Shown here: positions 1 to 6,256 of the stretch, one piece after another | Layout: each line of letters begins with the position of its first letter | How positions within the stretch are numbered: position 1 is the first letter of the stretch | Origin: an uncultured Clostridia bacterium | GTDB taxonomy: Bacteria > Bacillota_A > Clostridia > TANB77 > CAG-508 | Direction of reading: 5' to 3' | Length of the DNA stretch: 9,418 bases | Assembly (NCBI GenBank): GCA_944393405.1 | Contig: CALYAC010000036.1 | Coordinates: 1-9,418 of the forward strand | Notes under the pieces: model-generated | Told to the model about the DNA's origin: nothing | Database searches by the model: none | What the model saw: only the letters and a program-made list of their open reading frames with translations | Made by a program: the position numbers and the translations under genes

Positions 1-340
1 GGGATTGTAATGCTTCCGGCTCCGGTTACAAAAGGAAGAAAAACTAATAACCCTGAAATATAGCTAAAACCGATCAGCCGGGCAGACAACTCGCGATGCT
101 CAAACAAGTCCGTCCGGCTGATCAACGCTATATCTCAGGGTTAAAGTTTATCTACCCTTTCTCTACAGTCACCGTCCGCATTACAACCCCGCCTAATCCG
201 AAAGGTGCATCATTTAGGCTGTATCCGTTTGATTTTCTGCGTTTTCTCAATCGGAAACGCCTCACCAACAATCACTGAATTTACAAAAAAACGGTCAAGG
301 GGAGAGCTTTATCAACAAACACGGATTTCCATTGTTAAAC
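1..340. other. Gene-poor left edge with doubtful short open frames
   Basis: No convincing gene is seen here. Three open frames overlap. A plus frame at 96-278 (60 codons) starts inside the palindrome and has no ribosome binding site. A minus frame runs from a TTG at 271 to a TAG at 152 and ends in LNDAPFGLGGVVMRTVTVEKG-like sequence (39 codons, no ribosome binding site). A second minus frame, from about 134, runs off the left edge and has a hydrophobic stretch, SYISGLLVFLPFVTGAGS. Both strands being open, with the palindrome embedded, fits a dispersed repeat or gene remnants better than three real genes. The minus frame leaving the window could be the end of a real membrane protein, but the outside sequence is needed to tell. 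Confidence 0.35.
48..143. repeat. Imperfect 96-bp palindrome / nested hairpin
   Basis: The outer arms are 48-64 and 127-143, 17 bp with one mismatch (TAACCCTGAAATATAGC against its near complement). The inner arms are 72-81 (GATCAGCCGG) and 114-123 (CCGGCTGATC), a perfect 10 bp. The inner stem continues inwards for six more bases with one wobble and one mismatch. The remaining loop is about 20 nt. Read on the minus strand, the hairpin is followed by a T-rich run (TTATTAGTTTTTCTTCC), so it could terminate a minus-strand transcript. Read on the plus strand there is no T tract. It could equally be a palindromic repeat element. Confidence 0.75.
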
Positions 341-356
341 TGTAAAATGGAAGAAA

Positions 357-380
357 TGAATTTCACGGAATGGAAATTCA
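357..380. promoter_or_regulatory. 8-bp inverted repeat overlapping first 23-bp unit
   Basis: TGAATTTC (357-364) and GAAATTCA (373-380) form a perfect 8-bp inverted repeat around an 8-nt centre, ACGGAATG, which is the core of the 23-bp repeat. The size and symmetry fit a dimeric regulator site, but the partner protein is unknown. A second, looser inverted repeat, TTCCATT/AATGGAA (327-333 and 346-352), lies just upstream. Confidence 0.4.
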
Positions 381-456
381 AAATCATACGGAATGAAAAT
401 ACAAAACCTCACGGAATAGAATTGTAGAATCTCACGGAATGGATTACAATATATAC
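365..456. repeat. Four tandem 23-bp direct repeats
   Basis: The core ACGGAAT begins at 365, 388, 411 and 434, a spacing of exactly 23 bp each time. The core is followed by G/A and an A/T-rich remainder that usually ends in CTC or CAT, so the units abut without spacers. A weaker fifth unit can be seen at 342-364 (AAAATGGAAG in register). Three degenerate units in the same register lie before the second GIY-YIG copy (5821-5889), so the array belongs to that cassette and not to the two-component genes as such. Possible roles are a protein-binding array, a recognition site of the cassette, or a remnant of local slippage. Confidence 0.8.
422..450 (+). promoter_or_regulatory. Candidate promoter inside the repeat array
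   Basis: TTGTAG (422-427), a 17-bp spacer, then TACAAT (445-450, five of six matches to the -10 consensus). The -35 box is poor beyond TTG. The same arrangement recurs before the intact GIY-YIG copy (TTGCAT, 17 bp, CATAAT at 5855-5883), which supports a conserved role. Here it would drive the GIY-YIG remnant and then the two-component genes. Confidence 0.35.
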
Positions 457-544
457 ACTCGGATTCTTATTTGAGACACAGCTTTATCACTATCAGGATT
501 ATCAGAACCGAGAAGTTGACGCGATGATACAGCTCCTGGTAGGA

Positions 545-752
545 GTGTGGTGTGTAGGATGAGCAATGATCTGGAGAAGAAGATCAAAGCCTACAACAAT
601 GAGAAAGACGCGGAATATACAAAATCCCGCATATCGGTGGTTCTGGCGTATTATGAGGAATTTTATACGAGGGAAGTGGCGATGAGACGGGAGTGAAAGA
701 ACGACTGCTGAAGCAGTATCGACCAGTTGAGGAGAGAAGACGAATGATTCGG
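545..752 (+). pseudogene. Decayed GIY-YIG nuclease gene (5' cassette copy)
   Basis: This is a broken relative of the intact GIY-YIG gene at 6011-6256. The best-preserved part is an open frame at 559-696, giving NDLEKKIKAYNNEKDAEYTK... and ending ...AMRRE, close to residues 20-62 of the intact protein. The N-terminal catalytic half is no longer readable. A 1-base deletion follows the codon matching Trp18, and both Trp18 and Trp63 correspond to TGA instead of TGG. An 11-nt net insertion after 696 then shifts frame, after which LKQYRPVEERRRMIR matches the intact C-terminus IKQMTREQKMKMIR in the frame of the response regulator. The product is unlikely to be functional. DNA homology stops near 752, right at the start of the response regulator. 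Confidence 0.8.
729..735 (+). promoter_or_regulatory. Ribosome binding site that sets the regulator start
   Basis: GAGGAGA at 729-735 sits about 9 nt before the ATG at 744. No comparable site precedes the farther upstream ATG at 693. This, together with the decayed GIY-YIG codons between 693 and 744, argues for a start at 744. Confidence 0.6.
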
Positions 753-1454
753 ATGGCAATTGTAGAAGACGAACAGCAATGCAGAGAACTGCTGGAAAAC
801 TATATCAATCAATATGCCAAGGAGCAGTTTTGCGAAATCTCGGTTCGATTTTTTGAAGACGGAGATGAAATCGTGGAGAATTATCGGTGTGAATATGACA
901 TTATACTGATGGATATTATGATGCGTTTCATGGATGGAATGACTGCTGCTGAAAACATTCGCAGATATGATGACAGCGTTATTATTATTTTTATTACAAA
1001 TATGATTAATTATGCGATCAGGGGATATACGGTAGCCGCATTTGATTATATTTTAAAACCGATTACATATTATGCTCTGGAAAAAAGTCTGAACCGAGCA
1101 ATCCCGAAGCTGGAAAATCCGGATAAGAAACAACAGTATATTAAATTGAATATTTCCGGAGGCGTACAGAAATTGACGTTGACAGAAATATATTATGTTG
1201 AAAGTAACGCTCATTACCTTACGTTTGTTTCGGGAAAAGGAACATATAAAACCTATATGAGAATGATGGATCTGGAGAAAGAATTGCCGGAAGATTCCTT
1301 CTATCGGATAAACAAAGGGTGTATTGTAAATTTGAGGTATGTGGACGGAGTACAAGACAACTGCTGTGTGATCGAAAATGAATTGTTGCCGATCAGCCGG
1401 GGAAAAAAGAAGGAATTCATGGAAAAAATGAATTTTTATATGAACAGGCATTGA
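744..1454 (+). CDS. LytTR-family response regulator
   Basis: A 236-residue DNA-binding response regulator. Residues 4-120 form the receiver domain: acidic pair E8/D9 in MAIVEDE, phosphoacceptor Asp57 in IILMDIMM, switch Thr85 in IFITN, and Lys105 in DYILKPI. Residues 130-235 form a LytTR DNA-binding domain (YYVESNAHYLTF, then FYRINKGCIVNLRYVD, a typical LytTR signature). Phosphorylation by the kinase encoded next should alter DNA binding at direct repeats near target promoters. An upstream ATG at 693 keeps the frame open for 17 more codons, but those codons match the C-terminus of a GIY-YIG gene and add nothing to the receiver fold, so 744 is chosen (753 is also possible). The stop lies 14 nt before the chosen kinase start, so the two are one transcript. 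Targets are not shown by the sequence. Confidence 0.93.
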   Translation: MIRMAIVEDEQQCRELLENYINQYAKEQFCEISVRFFEDGDEIVENYRCEYDIILMDIMMRFMDGMTAAENIRRYDDSVIIIFITNMINYAIRGYTVAAFDYILKPITYYALEKSLNRAIPKLENPDKKQQYIKLNISGGVQKLTLTEIYYVESNAHYLTFVSGKGTYKTYMRMMDLEKELPEDSFYRINKGCIVNLRYVDGVQDNCCVIENELLPISRGKKKEFMEKMNFYMNRH

Positions 1455-1455
1455 T

Positions 1456-1462
1456 GAAAGGA
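1456..1462 (+). promoter_or_regulatory. Ribosome binding site that sets the kinase start
   Basis: GAAAGGA (1456-1462) precedes the ATG at 1469 by 6 nt. The earlier possible starts, TTG 1451 and ATG 1454 (the latter overlapping the regulator stop), have no good site in front of them. Confidence 0.65.
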
Positions 1463-1468
1463 ACAGGT

Positions 1469-2779
1469 ATGAATGGAAATGAATTAGCGAACATTCCTGT
1501 ATTGTACACAGGGATTGCTGAGATACTTACAAGTTTACTTTACATCCTGGTGCTGCGAAAAAAAATATCTACTTTTCATGTGATTATACTTACGATCGTA
1601 ATGAGTGCAATACAGGTTTTGTTCGGAGAAGTAAGCGATCTGCTTCCACGGTGGATGTGGCCGATCTATATGCTGCTCAGACTGACGGCGATGTTTACCT
1701 ATTTGTATCTATCACTTGACAGGGAAAAATCGACTATCATATTTTATACATTAAAGGCATTTATGATCGCAGAATTTATTGCATCATTCGAATGGCAGGC
1801 AGCAGTGTATTATGAATGGAACAGGATGAATTCATACGTGGTCGAGCTTTTGATGGCAATTGGTGTATATCTGATGTTTTGCGCGGTTTTCTTTTTGATT
1901 GAAAAGAAATGGTCGAAGGAATCCATGACGAGGATGATCTCTAACCAGGAAATTATGATGGCTGTCTGCATAGCGGTCCTTATTTTCCTTCTGAGCAATA
2001 TTAGTTTTTTTGATTTGAACACAATTTTTTCGGGCAGCGGATTATTTGATATGTTTAATATGCGTACTATTTTTGATCTGCTCGGGGTTGTGGGGCTTTT
2101 TGCTTTACAGAGCAGGATGAATGAGATCGAGATGCGGGTGGATGTGGAAAAAATGGATCGGGCACTGCGCTTACAATACATAAAATATCAAAACTATCAG
2201 GAGCATATTGAGCTGATCAATATGAAATATCATGACCTGAAGCATCAACTGGAGGATTTGAAAAGACTGGGAGCTGGAAAGAATCAGGAACTTCTTATCA
2301 ATAATATTGAATCCGAACTGACAGAATATAGTCCGAGTATCGAAACAGGAAATCAGGTCTTAGACGCGCTTCTTGACAGCAGACAGGTGTTCTGCCGCAG
2401 GCGGCAGATTGTGATTACGGCAGTAGCTGACGGAAAACTTTTGGATTTCATGCATGTAGCAGATATCTGTGCGATTTTTGGAAATGCTCTGGATAACGCA
2501 ATTGAAAGTGTTGCCACGGTAGAAGATGTTACCAAAAGACTGATTCATCTGGAAGTGACAATGAAAAAGCAATTTGTAGCAATTGTGGTTGAAAATACCT
2601 GCGAGACGCCGGTTCAGATTGTAGATGGCATACCGAAAACACAATATAAAGATAAAACAGATCATGGATATGGAACCAGAAGTATTTGTCATACAGTGCA
2701 AAAATATGGAGGAAGCACACTTTTTTCTGTAAAAGACCAGTGGTTCACTTTACAGATCTTAATACCGTTGCAAACGTAA
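1469..2779 (+). CDS. GHKL-type sensor histidine kinase (AgrC/NatK-like)
   Basis: A 436-residue membrane histidine kinase, partner of the LytTR regulator just upstream. The first 215 residues hold six or seven hydrophobic segments (about 8-29, 36-56, 64-82, 88-107, 124-145, 162-183, 197-214), as in peptide- or membrane-signal-sensing kinases. A helical, charged stretch (218-252) leads to the phosphoacceptor motif YHDLKHQL, with His255 the likely acceptor. The GHKL ATPase domain follows: N box IFGNALDNAIES (Asn339, Asn343) and G box DHGYGTRSI (400-402). Start 1469 is chosen for its ribosome binding site; ATG 1454 would overlap the regulator stop and add five residues. No small signal-peptide or AgrB-like processing gene lies nearby, so the signal is unknown. 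Its position next to a surface glycoside hydrolase makes a saccharide- or envelope-related signal possible, but that is inference. Confidence 0.92.
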   Translation: MNGNELANIPVLYTGIAEILTSLLYILVLRKKISTFHVIILTIVMSAIQVLFGEVSDLLPRWMWPIYMLLRLTAMFTYLYLSLDREKSTIIFYTLKAFMIAEFIASFEWQAAVYYEWNRMNSYVVELLMAIGVYLMFCAVFFLIEKKWSKESMTRMISNQEIMMAVCIAVLIFLLSNISFFDLNTIFSGSGLFDMFNMRTIFDLLGVVGLFALQSRMNEIEMRVDVEKMDRALRLQYIKYQNYQEHIELINMKYHDLKHQLEDLKRLGAGKNQELLINNIESELTEYSPSIETGNQVLDALLDSRQVFCRRRQIVITAVADGKLLDFMHVADICAIFGNALDNAIESVATVEDVTKRLIHLEVTMKKQFVAIVVENTCETPVQIVDGIPKTQYKDKTDHGYGTRSICHTVQKYGGSTLFSVKDQWFTLQILIPLQT

Positions 2780-2785
2780 AATGTG

Positions 2786-2802
2786 AGATGTTTTCTACAT
2801 CT
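2786..2802 (+). other. Small hairpin after the kinase gene
   Basis: AGATGT and ACATCT (6 bp, 5-nt loop TTTCT) lie 7 nt past the kinase stop and just ahead of the terminator hairpin. It may protect the mRNA 3' end or help termination. Confidence 0.4.
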
Positions 2803-2808
2803 TGTGTC

Positions 2809-2845
2809 AAAAAAAAGCGCTTTTGTGTAAAAGGCGTTTTTTTTT
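2809..2845 (+). terminator. Rho-independent terminator between kinase and GH3 gene
   Basis: An A-run and GCGCTTTT, loop GTGT, then AAAAGGCG followed by nine T (2837-2845). The stem has two single-base bulges but a strong A/T-rich base and a long T tract. It would end or attenuate the two-component transcript before the GH3 gene. A TTGACT (2844-2849) begins at the end of the T tract and could be a -35 box for the GH3 gene, but no good -10 follows at the right distance. Confidence 0.7.
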
Positions 2846-2910
2846 GACTGCATATAGTATTTTTAAGTTACCAAAAGTAAAAATCATAAAAAAGAAAGGA
2901 AGAGAACACT

Positions 2911-5733
2911 ATGGGAAATACAATTCTTTTGGTGACGGCCATTGTGATGGTATGTCTTTCAGCAGCATTATTTATTTTATGCTTCGTAAAGAGGCGGAGT
3001 ATTCCGTCAGGAAAAAGCCTCAGAAAAGTAGGACGTATAGTTCTGAGTTTCCTTTTGATGGTAACTTGTGTGGCAAACTTTGTTGCCCTGAACTTTACAA
3101 CGGTTATTTCACAGTATTTTACAACGCTTGATCTGGATGATCCGGCCATTCAGGAAGTCAGAGCAAACAGTACCGAGGTGGCAAAAGAAATTTCAGATGA
3201 AGGAATTGTTTTATTGAAAAATGAAAACGAAGTCCTTCCTATGGAACACACAGAAGTCAATGTGTTTGGCTACAGCTCCATTGACATTAACTTTGGAGGA
3301 ACAGGTTCAGGATCCGGAAGCGATGAATACAATGTTGGATTTTATGAAGGGCTTGCAAATGCAGGAATCTCAGTAAATGAGGAATTGAGAGAATTCTATA
3401 ATGACTCATATACAGCACAACAGGAATCTAATGTTATGGCCATGACAGGCGGTGATTATAATTCTTATGAGCCGTCAATTGATGAGTATACGGATGAAAT
3501 GATCGCAAATGCCAGAGACTATTCAGATACAGCGATTATCGTACTAACAAGAAATGGCGGTGAAGGCAGCGATCTTCCTCTTGACACGGAAGACTATCAG
3601 GGCGGCGCGGCAGGAGAACATTATCTCGAACTAAATAAAAATGAGCGCGATATGGTTGCTATGGTAGAAGAAAATTTTGAAAACATTATTGTCGTGATCA
3701 ATTCGAGTAATGCAATGGAATTAGGTTTCCTGGAGGATGAAGCAGTTGATGCGGCGTTGTGGATTGGCGGTCCTGGATGTGAGGGATGCGACAGTCTTGG
3801 AGAGATCCTTGTAGGAACGATCAACCCATCCGGAAGGCTGGCTGATACCTATGCATATGATCTGACAAGTAATCCGTCCTATTATAACTTTGGACAATTC
3901 CTTTATGAAAATACGGATAACCAGTACACGTTGATTTTTAATAATCCTCCGGTGTTTAATGGTGAGCATTATGCGTATGCAGATTACGCAGAAGGAATTT
4001 ATGTCGGATATCGATATTATGAGACAAGATGGATAGACAATGAGACCAATGAATGTGACGAGGCGGCCTATGAGGCTGCAGTGCAATATCCATTTGGTTA
4101 TGGTCTTTCTTATACAGAATTTGAACAGAAAATAGATGGTTTTACAGACGACGGGACATCAATTATCGTTGATGTAACAGTAACGAATACGGGGGATACA
4201 GCAGGAAAGGATGTAGTGCAGCTTTATTATACACCGCCGTATTATGTGGGCGGCATCGAGAAAGCTTTTGTAAATCTTGTAGACTATGAGAAAACAGACC
4301 TTCTTGAGCCGGGAGAGTCTCAGACAATTTCTATTACATTCAACTACGAAGATATGGCATCTTACGACTATGAAGGAAATGGATGTTATGTATTGGAGCA
4401 GGGCACTTATGAGATCAAAGTTATGAACAATGCTCATGATCTGATTGACAGCCGTACAGTAACAGTAGATTCTGATATCATATATAATGATGAAAATGCA
4501 GGAGCACGTTCTACAGACGATGTTGCGGCGGTAAATCAGTTTGATGATGTTTCTTACGGAAATGATGTGACTTATGTTTCCAGAGCAGACTGGGAAGGAA
4601 CTCTGCCAACAGAGAGACCGGCCAATAAAGATGCTTCAGAAGAGCTCATTGCCGAGCTTGAGAATCAGGGCCTTACAGAAGAGCAGTTGAGCGAAGAGGC
4701 GGAAGATATCGTTATAGCAGACCATGGAATGACGATTGAAGATGTTAAAGGATTAGATTATGACGATCCGGCATGGAACGATCTGTTAGAGCAGCTCAGT
4801 GTAGAGGATATGGTTACTTTAATTTCAACCGGAGGATATGCAACGGCTGAGCTAGAAAGCATTGGGAAAAATGCAGGTATGGATCAGGATGGACCGCAGG
4901 GAATCAACAGTCTGATTTCCGGAGATGTCAAAGGCGTTGTTTTCCCCTCGGAAGTAGTTGTTGCATCTACATTCAATAAAGAGGTTGCCCAGAAGATGGG
5001 AGAGGCGCTTGGAGATGAAGCGGCAGAATATGGAATCACAGGCCTATATGGACCTGCAATGAACACGCATAGATCTCCGTTTGGCGGAAGAAATTATGAG
5101 TATTATTCAGAAGATGGTGTCCTTGCAGGAAAAACAGCTGCTGCTTTTGTAAGAGGAGCAAATGAAGCGGGGATTTACTGCTATATGAAACACTTCGCTA
5201 TGGATGAACAGGAAACTGAACGTTTGGATATCAGTATCTGGTGCAATGAGCAGGCGATGAGAGAAATCTATTTCAAACCTTTTGAGCTTTGCGTCAAAGA
5301 AGGCGGCGTAACAGCGGCAATGGCATCTGATAGCTTCATCGGTGGTACTTGGGCAGGATTGCGAGACGAGCTGATGAATACTGTACTCCGGGATGAGTGG
5401 GGATTCGACGGAATGGTAATCACAGATTTTGTTACAAGCGACAGCAAAGATGCAGACAGGATGATTCGAAGCGGTACGGATTTAAGCCTGACAACACTTG
5501 GCAATCTGACACCGACAGAACTATCTACAGATACGGCAGCAGGGCGCCAGGCTCTCAGGACAGCTTCTCACAATATCCTTTACACATTTATTAACAGTGA
5601 CGCACAGGAAATCGCAAGAGAGGCATTCCCGACATGGACATTACTGTTTGTTGGTTTAGACATATTCATGCTGGCGGCAACGGCATTAGTTATGTTTTAT
5701 CGGAAAAAACCGGGTATTGAAATAAGCGAATAA
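2911..5733 (+). CDS. Membrane-anchored GH3 glycoside hydrolase, inverted domain order
   Basis: A 940-residue family 3 enzyme, probably a beta-glucosidase-type hydrolase acting outside the membrane. Two hydrophobic segments (3-25, 42-66) flank a basic loop (KRRS...SLRKVGR). The GH3 C-terminal alpha/beta sandwich domain comes next (about 88-330) with TRNGGEGSD, where Glu218 is the likely acid/base. After it come YAEGIYVGYRYYE and YPFGYGLSY (360-400) and an FnIII-like domain (about 418-507). The (beta/alpha)8 catalytic domain comes last (about 615-890): DQDGPQGI (658-664), GRNYEYYSED (726-735), KHF (760-762) and GFDGMVITDF, with nucleophile Asp839. A final hydrophobic segment (about 908-929) ends in RKKPGIEISE. 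Classic GH3 enzymes have the TIM-barrel domain first; reversed order is known in some ruminal and gut Clostridia. The charge pattern puts both ends in the cytoplasm and the enzyme outside. AAAGGAAG (2895-2902) is the ribosome binding site. The sugar linkage cannot be read from sequence. Confidence 0.93.
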   Translation: MGNTILLVTAIVMVCLSAALFILCFVKRRSIPSGKSLRKVGRIVLSFLLMVTCVANFVALNFTTVISQYFTTLDLDDPAIQEVRANSTEVAKEISDEGIVLLKNENEVLPMEHTEVNVFGYSSIDINFGGTGSGSGSDEYNVGFYEGLANAGISVNEELREFYNDSYTAQQESNVMAMTGGDYNSYEPSIDEYTDEMIANARDYSDTAIIVLTRNGGEGSDLPLDTEDYQGGAAGEHYLELNKNERDMVAMVEENFENIIVVINSSNAMELGFLEDEAVDAALWIGGPGCEGCDSLGEILVGTINPSGRLADTYAYDLTSNPSYYNFGQFLYENTDNQYTLIFNNPPVFNGEHYAYADYAEGIYVGYRYYETRWIDNETNECDEAAYEAAVQYPFGYGLSYTEFEQKIDGFTDDGTSIIVDVTVTNTGDTAGKDVVQLYYTPPYYVGGIEKAFVNLVDYEKTDLLEPGESQTISITFNYEDMASYDYEGNGCYVLEQGTYEIKVMNNAHDLIDSRTVTVDSDIIYNDENAGARSTDDVAAVNQFDDVSYGNDVTYVSRADWEGTLPTERPANKDASEELIAELENQGLTEEQLSEEAEDIVIADHGMTIEDVKGLDYDDPAWNDLLEQLSVEDMVTLISTGGYATAELESIGKNAGMDQDGPQGINSLISGDVKGVVFPSEVVVASTFNKEVAQKMGEALGDEAAEYGITGLYGPAMNTHRSPFGGRNYEYYSEDGVLAGKTAAAFVRGANEAGIYCYMKHFAMDEQETERLDISIWCNEQAMREIYFKPFELCVKEGGVTAAMASDSFIGGTWAGLRDELMNTVLRDEWGFDGMVITDFVTSDSKDADRMIRSGTDLSLTTLGNLTPTELSTDTAAGRQALRTASHNILYTFINSDAQEIAREAFPTWTLLFVGLDIFMLAATALVMFYRKKPGIEISE

Positions 5734-5743
5734 GTTGAATGTT

Positions 5744-5791
5744 AAGATTCATGCATCTGTGGAATGTTAAATCCACAGATGTATGAATTTT
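5744..5791 (+). terminator. Hairpin terminator after the GH3 gene
   Basis: ATTCATGCATCTGTGGA (5747-5763) pairs with TCCACAGATGTATGAAT (5772-5788), 17 bp with one G-U wobble and an 8-nt loop, and can extend by three weaker pairs. It begins 10 nt past the GH3 stop. The T tract is short (four T), so termination efficiency is uncertain. Confidence 0.65.
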
Positions 5792-5820
5792 GCTGATTAA
5801 AATAATCTATAGGAAAGATA

Positions 5821-5889
5821 TTGTAGTAGAAAAAACAAATATCCCGGATTAAAATTGCATAATCTCACAGAATGGATCATAATATACAC
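5821..5889. repeat. Three degenerate 23-bp repeats before GIY-YIG copy 2
   Basis: Units begin at 5821, 5844 and 5867 in exact 23-bp register. The unit at 5867 (ACAGAATGGAT...) matches the unit at 434, the unit at 5844 (CCGGATTAAAATTG...AATCTC) matches the unit at 411, and the unit at 5821 matches the unit at 388 only loosely. This shows that the array and the GIY-YIG gene form one repeated cassette. Confidence 0.65.
5855..5883 (+). promoter_or_regulatory. Candidate promoter of the GIY-YIG gene
   Basis: TTGCAT (5855-5860), a 17-bp spacer and CATAAT (5878-5883, five of six matches to TATAAT). Its position in the repeat array is the same as for the candidate at 422-450. The -35 match is weak. 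Confidence 0.35.
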
Positions 5890-5903
5890 AGGCAGATAGT
5901 GTC

Positions 5904-6014
5904 ATGTTCCTGTATGAGGCGGAGATTCCGGCGGTAGGGTTTCTCTGGAAGCTCACAATACACTTGGATTTTTATTTGAGGCACTGTGCCAGAGAGCAGA
6001 GGTGGCGGATGTGA
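5904..6014 (+). CDS. Doubtful 36-codon upstream ORF overlapping the GIY-YIG start
   Basis: An ATG at 5904 opens a 36-residue frame (MFLYEAEIPAVGFLWK... ending ...EQRWRM) whose TGA at 6012-6014 overlaps the chosen GTG start of the GIY-YIG gene, as in translationally coupled pairs. There is no good ribosome binding site before 5904, and the first part of the frame lies in a 74-bp segment missing from the other cassette copy. It resembles no family I know, and chance is the simplest explanation. Confidence 0.15.
   Translation: MFLYEAEIPAVGFLWKLTIHLDFYLRHCAREQRWRM
5999..6005 (+). promoter_or_regulatory. Ribosome binding site favouring GTG 6011
   Basis: GAGGTGG (5999-6005) lies 5 nt before GTG 6011. 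The earlier GTG at 6002 falls inside this site and so cannot use it. Confidence 0.55.
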
Positions 6015-6256
6015 ATTATACATATATTGTCAAATGCAGTGACGGTTCACTCTACACCGGCTGGACCAATGATCTGGAGAAGCGGATCAAGGCCCACAAC
6101 GACGGGAAAGGTGCGAAATATACAAAATCCCGCAGACCGGTGGTCCTGGCGTATTATGAGGAATTTCATACGAAAGAAGAGGCGATGCGCCGGGAGTGGG
6201 AGATCAAGCAGATGACGAGAGAGCAGAAAATGAAAATGATCCGGGAAGATATCTGA
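6011..6256 (+). CDS. Small GIY-YIG nuclease family protein
   Basis: An 81-residue single-domain GIY-YIG protein of the UPF0213/YhbQ-like group, usual size for that family. The motif halves are YTYIV (3-7) and LYTGWTND (14-21); Arg25 in LEKRIKAHN and Glu62 in AMRREWEIK are the expected catalytic and metal-binding residues, so the active site looks intact. Relatives of this size have been linked to DNA nicking or repair, but the cellular role is poorly known. GTG 6011 gives the family-typical MNYTYIVKCSDGS beginning; GTG 6002 would add MAD. The last codons and the stop lie inside a long hairpin. A decayed relative lies at 545-752, with the same repeat array upstream. Confidence 0.88.
   Translation: MNYTYIVKCSDGSLYTGWTNDLEKRIKAHNDGKGAKYTKSRRPVVLAYYEEFHTKEEAMRREWEIKQMTREQKMKMIREDI

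Noticed and set aside
365..456. CRISPR array
   Set aside because: The 23-bp units abut with no unique spacers and there are no cas genes nearby.
693..743. N-terminal extension of the response regulator from ATG 693
   Set aside because: The codons match the tail of the decayed nuclease gene, lack a ribosome binding site and precede the usual receiver-domain start.
1..752. Insertion sequence or transposase at the left edge
   Set aside because: No transposase motifs, and the inverted repeats form one palindrome instead of two element ends.
502..759. Minus-strand 85-codon ORF
   Set aside because: It is the antisense of the GIY-YIG remnant; the intact copy gives the same kind of antisense frame (6047-6277).
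1451..1468. TTG 1451 or ATG 1454 as kinase start
   Set aside because: No ribosome binding site in front, whereas GAAAGGA is well placed for ATG 1469. The overlap with the regulator stop keeps ATG 1454 possible.
2844..2872. Promoter for the GH3 gene with TTGACT as -35
   Set aside because: No acceptable -10 box occurs at 16-18 bp; it could still be an activator-dependent promoter, so it is noted only under the terminator entry.
5640..5733. Sortase anchoring of the GH3 enzyme
   Set aside because: The C-terminus has a hydrophobic segment and basic tail but no LPXTG-like motif before it.
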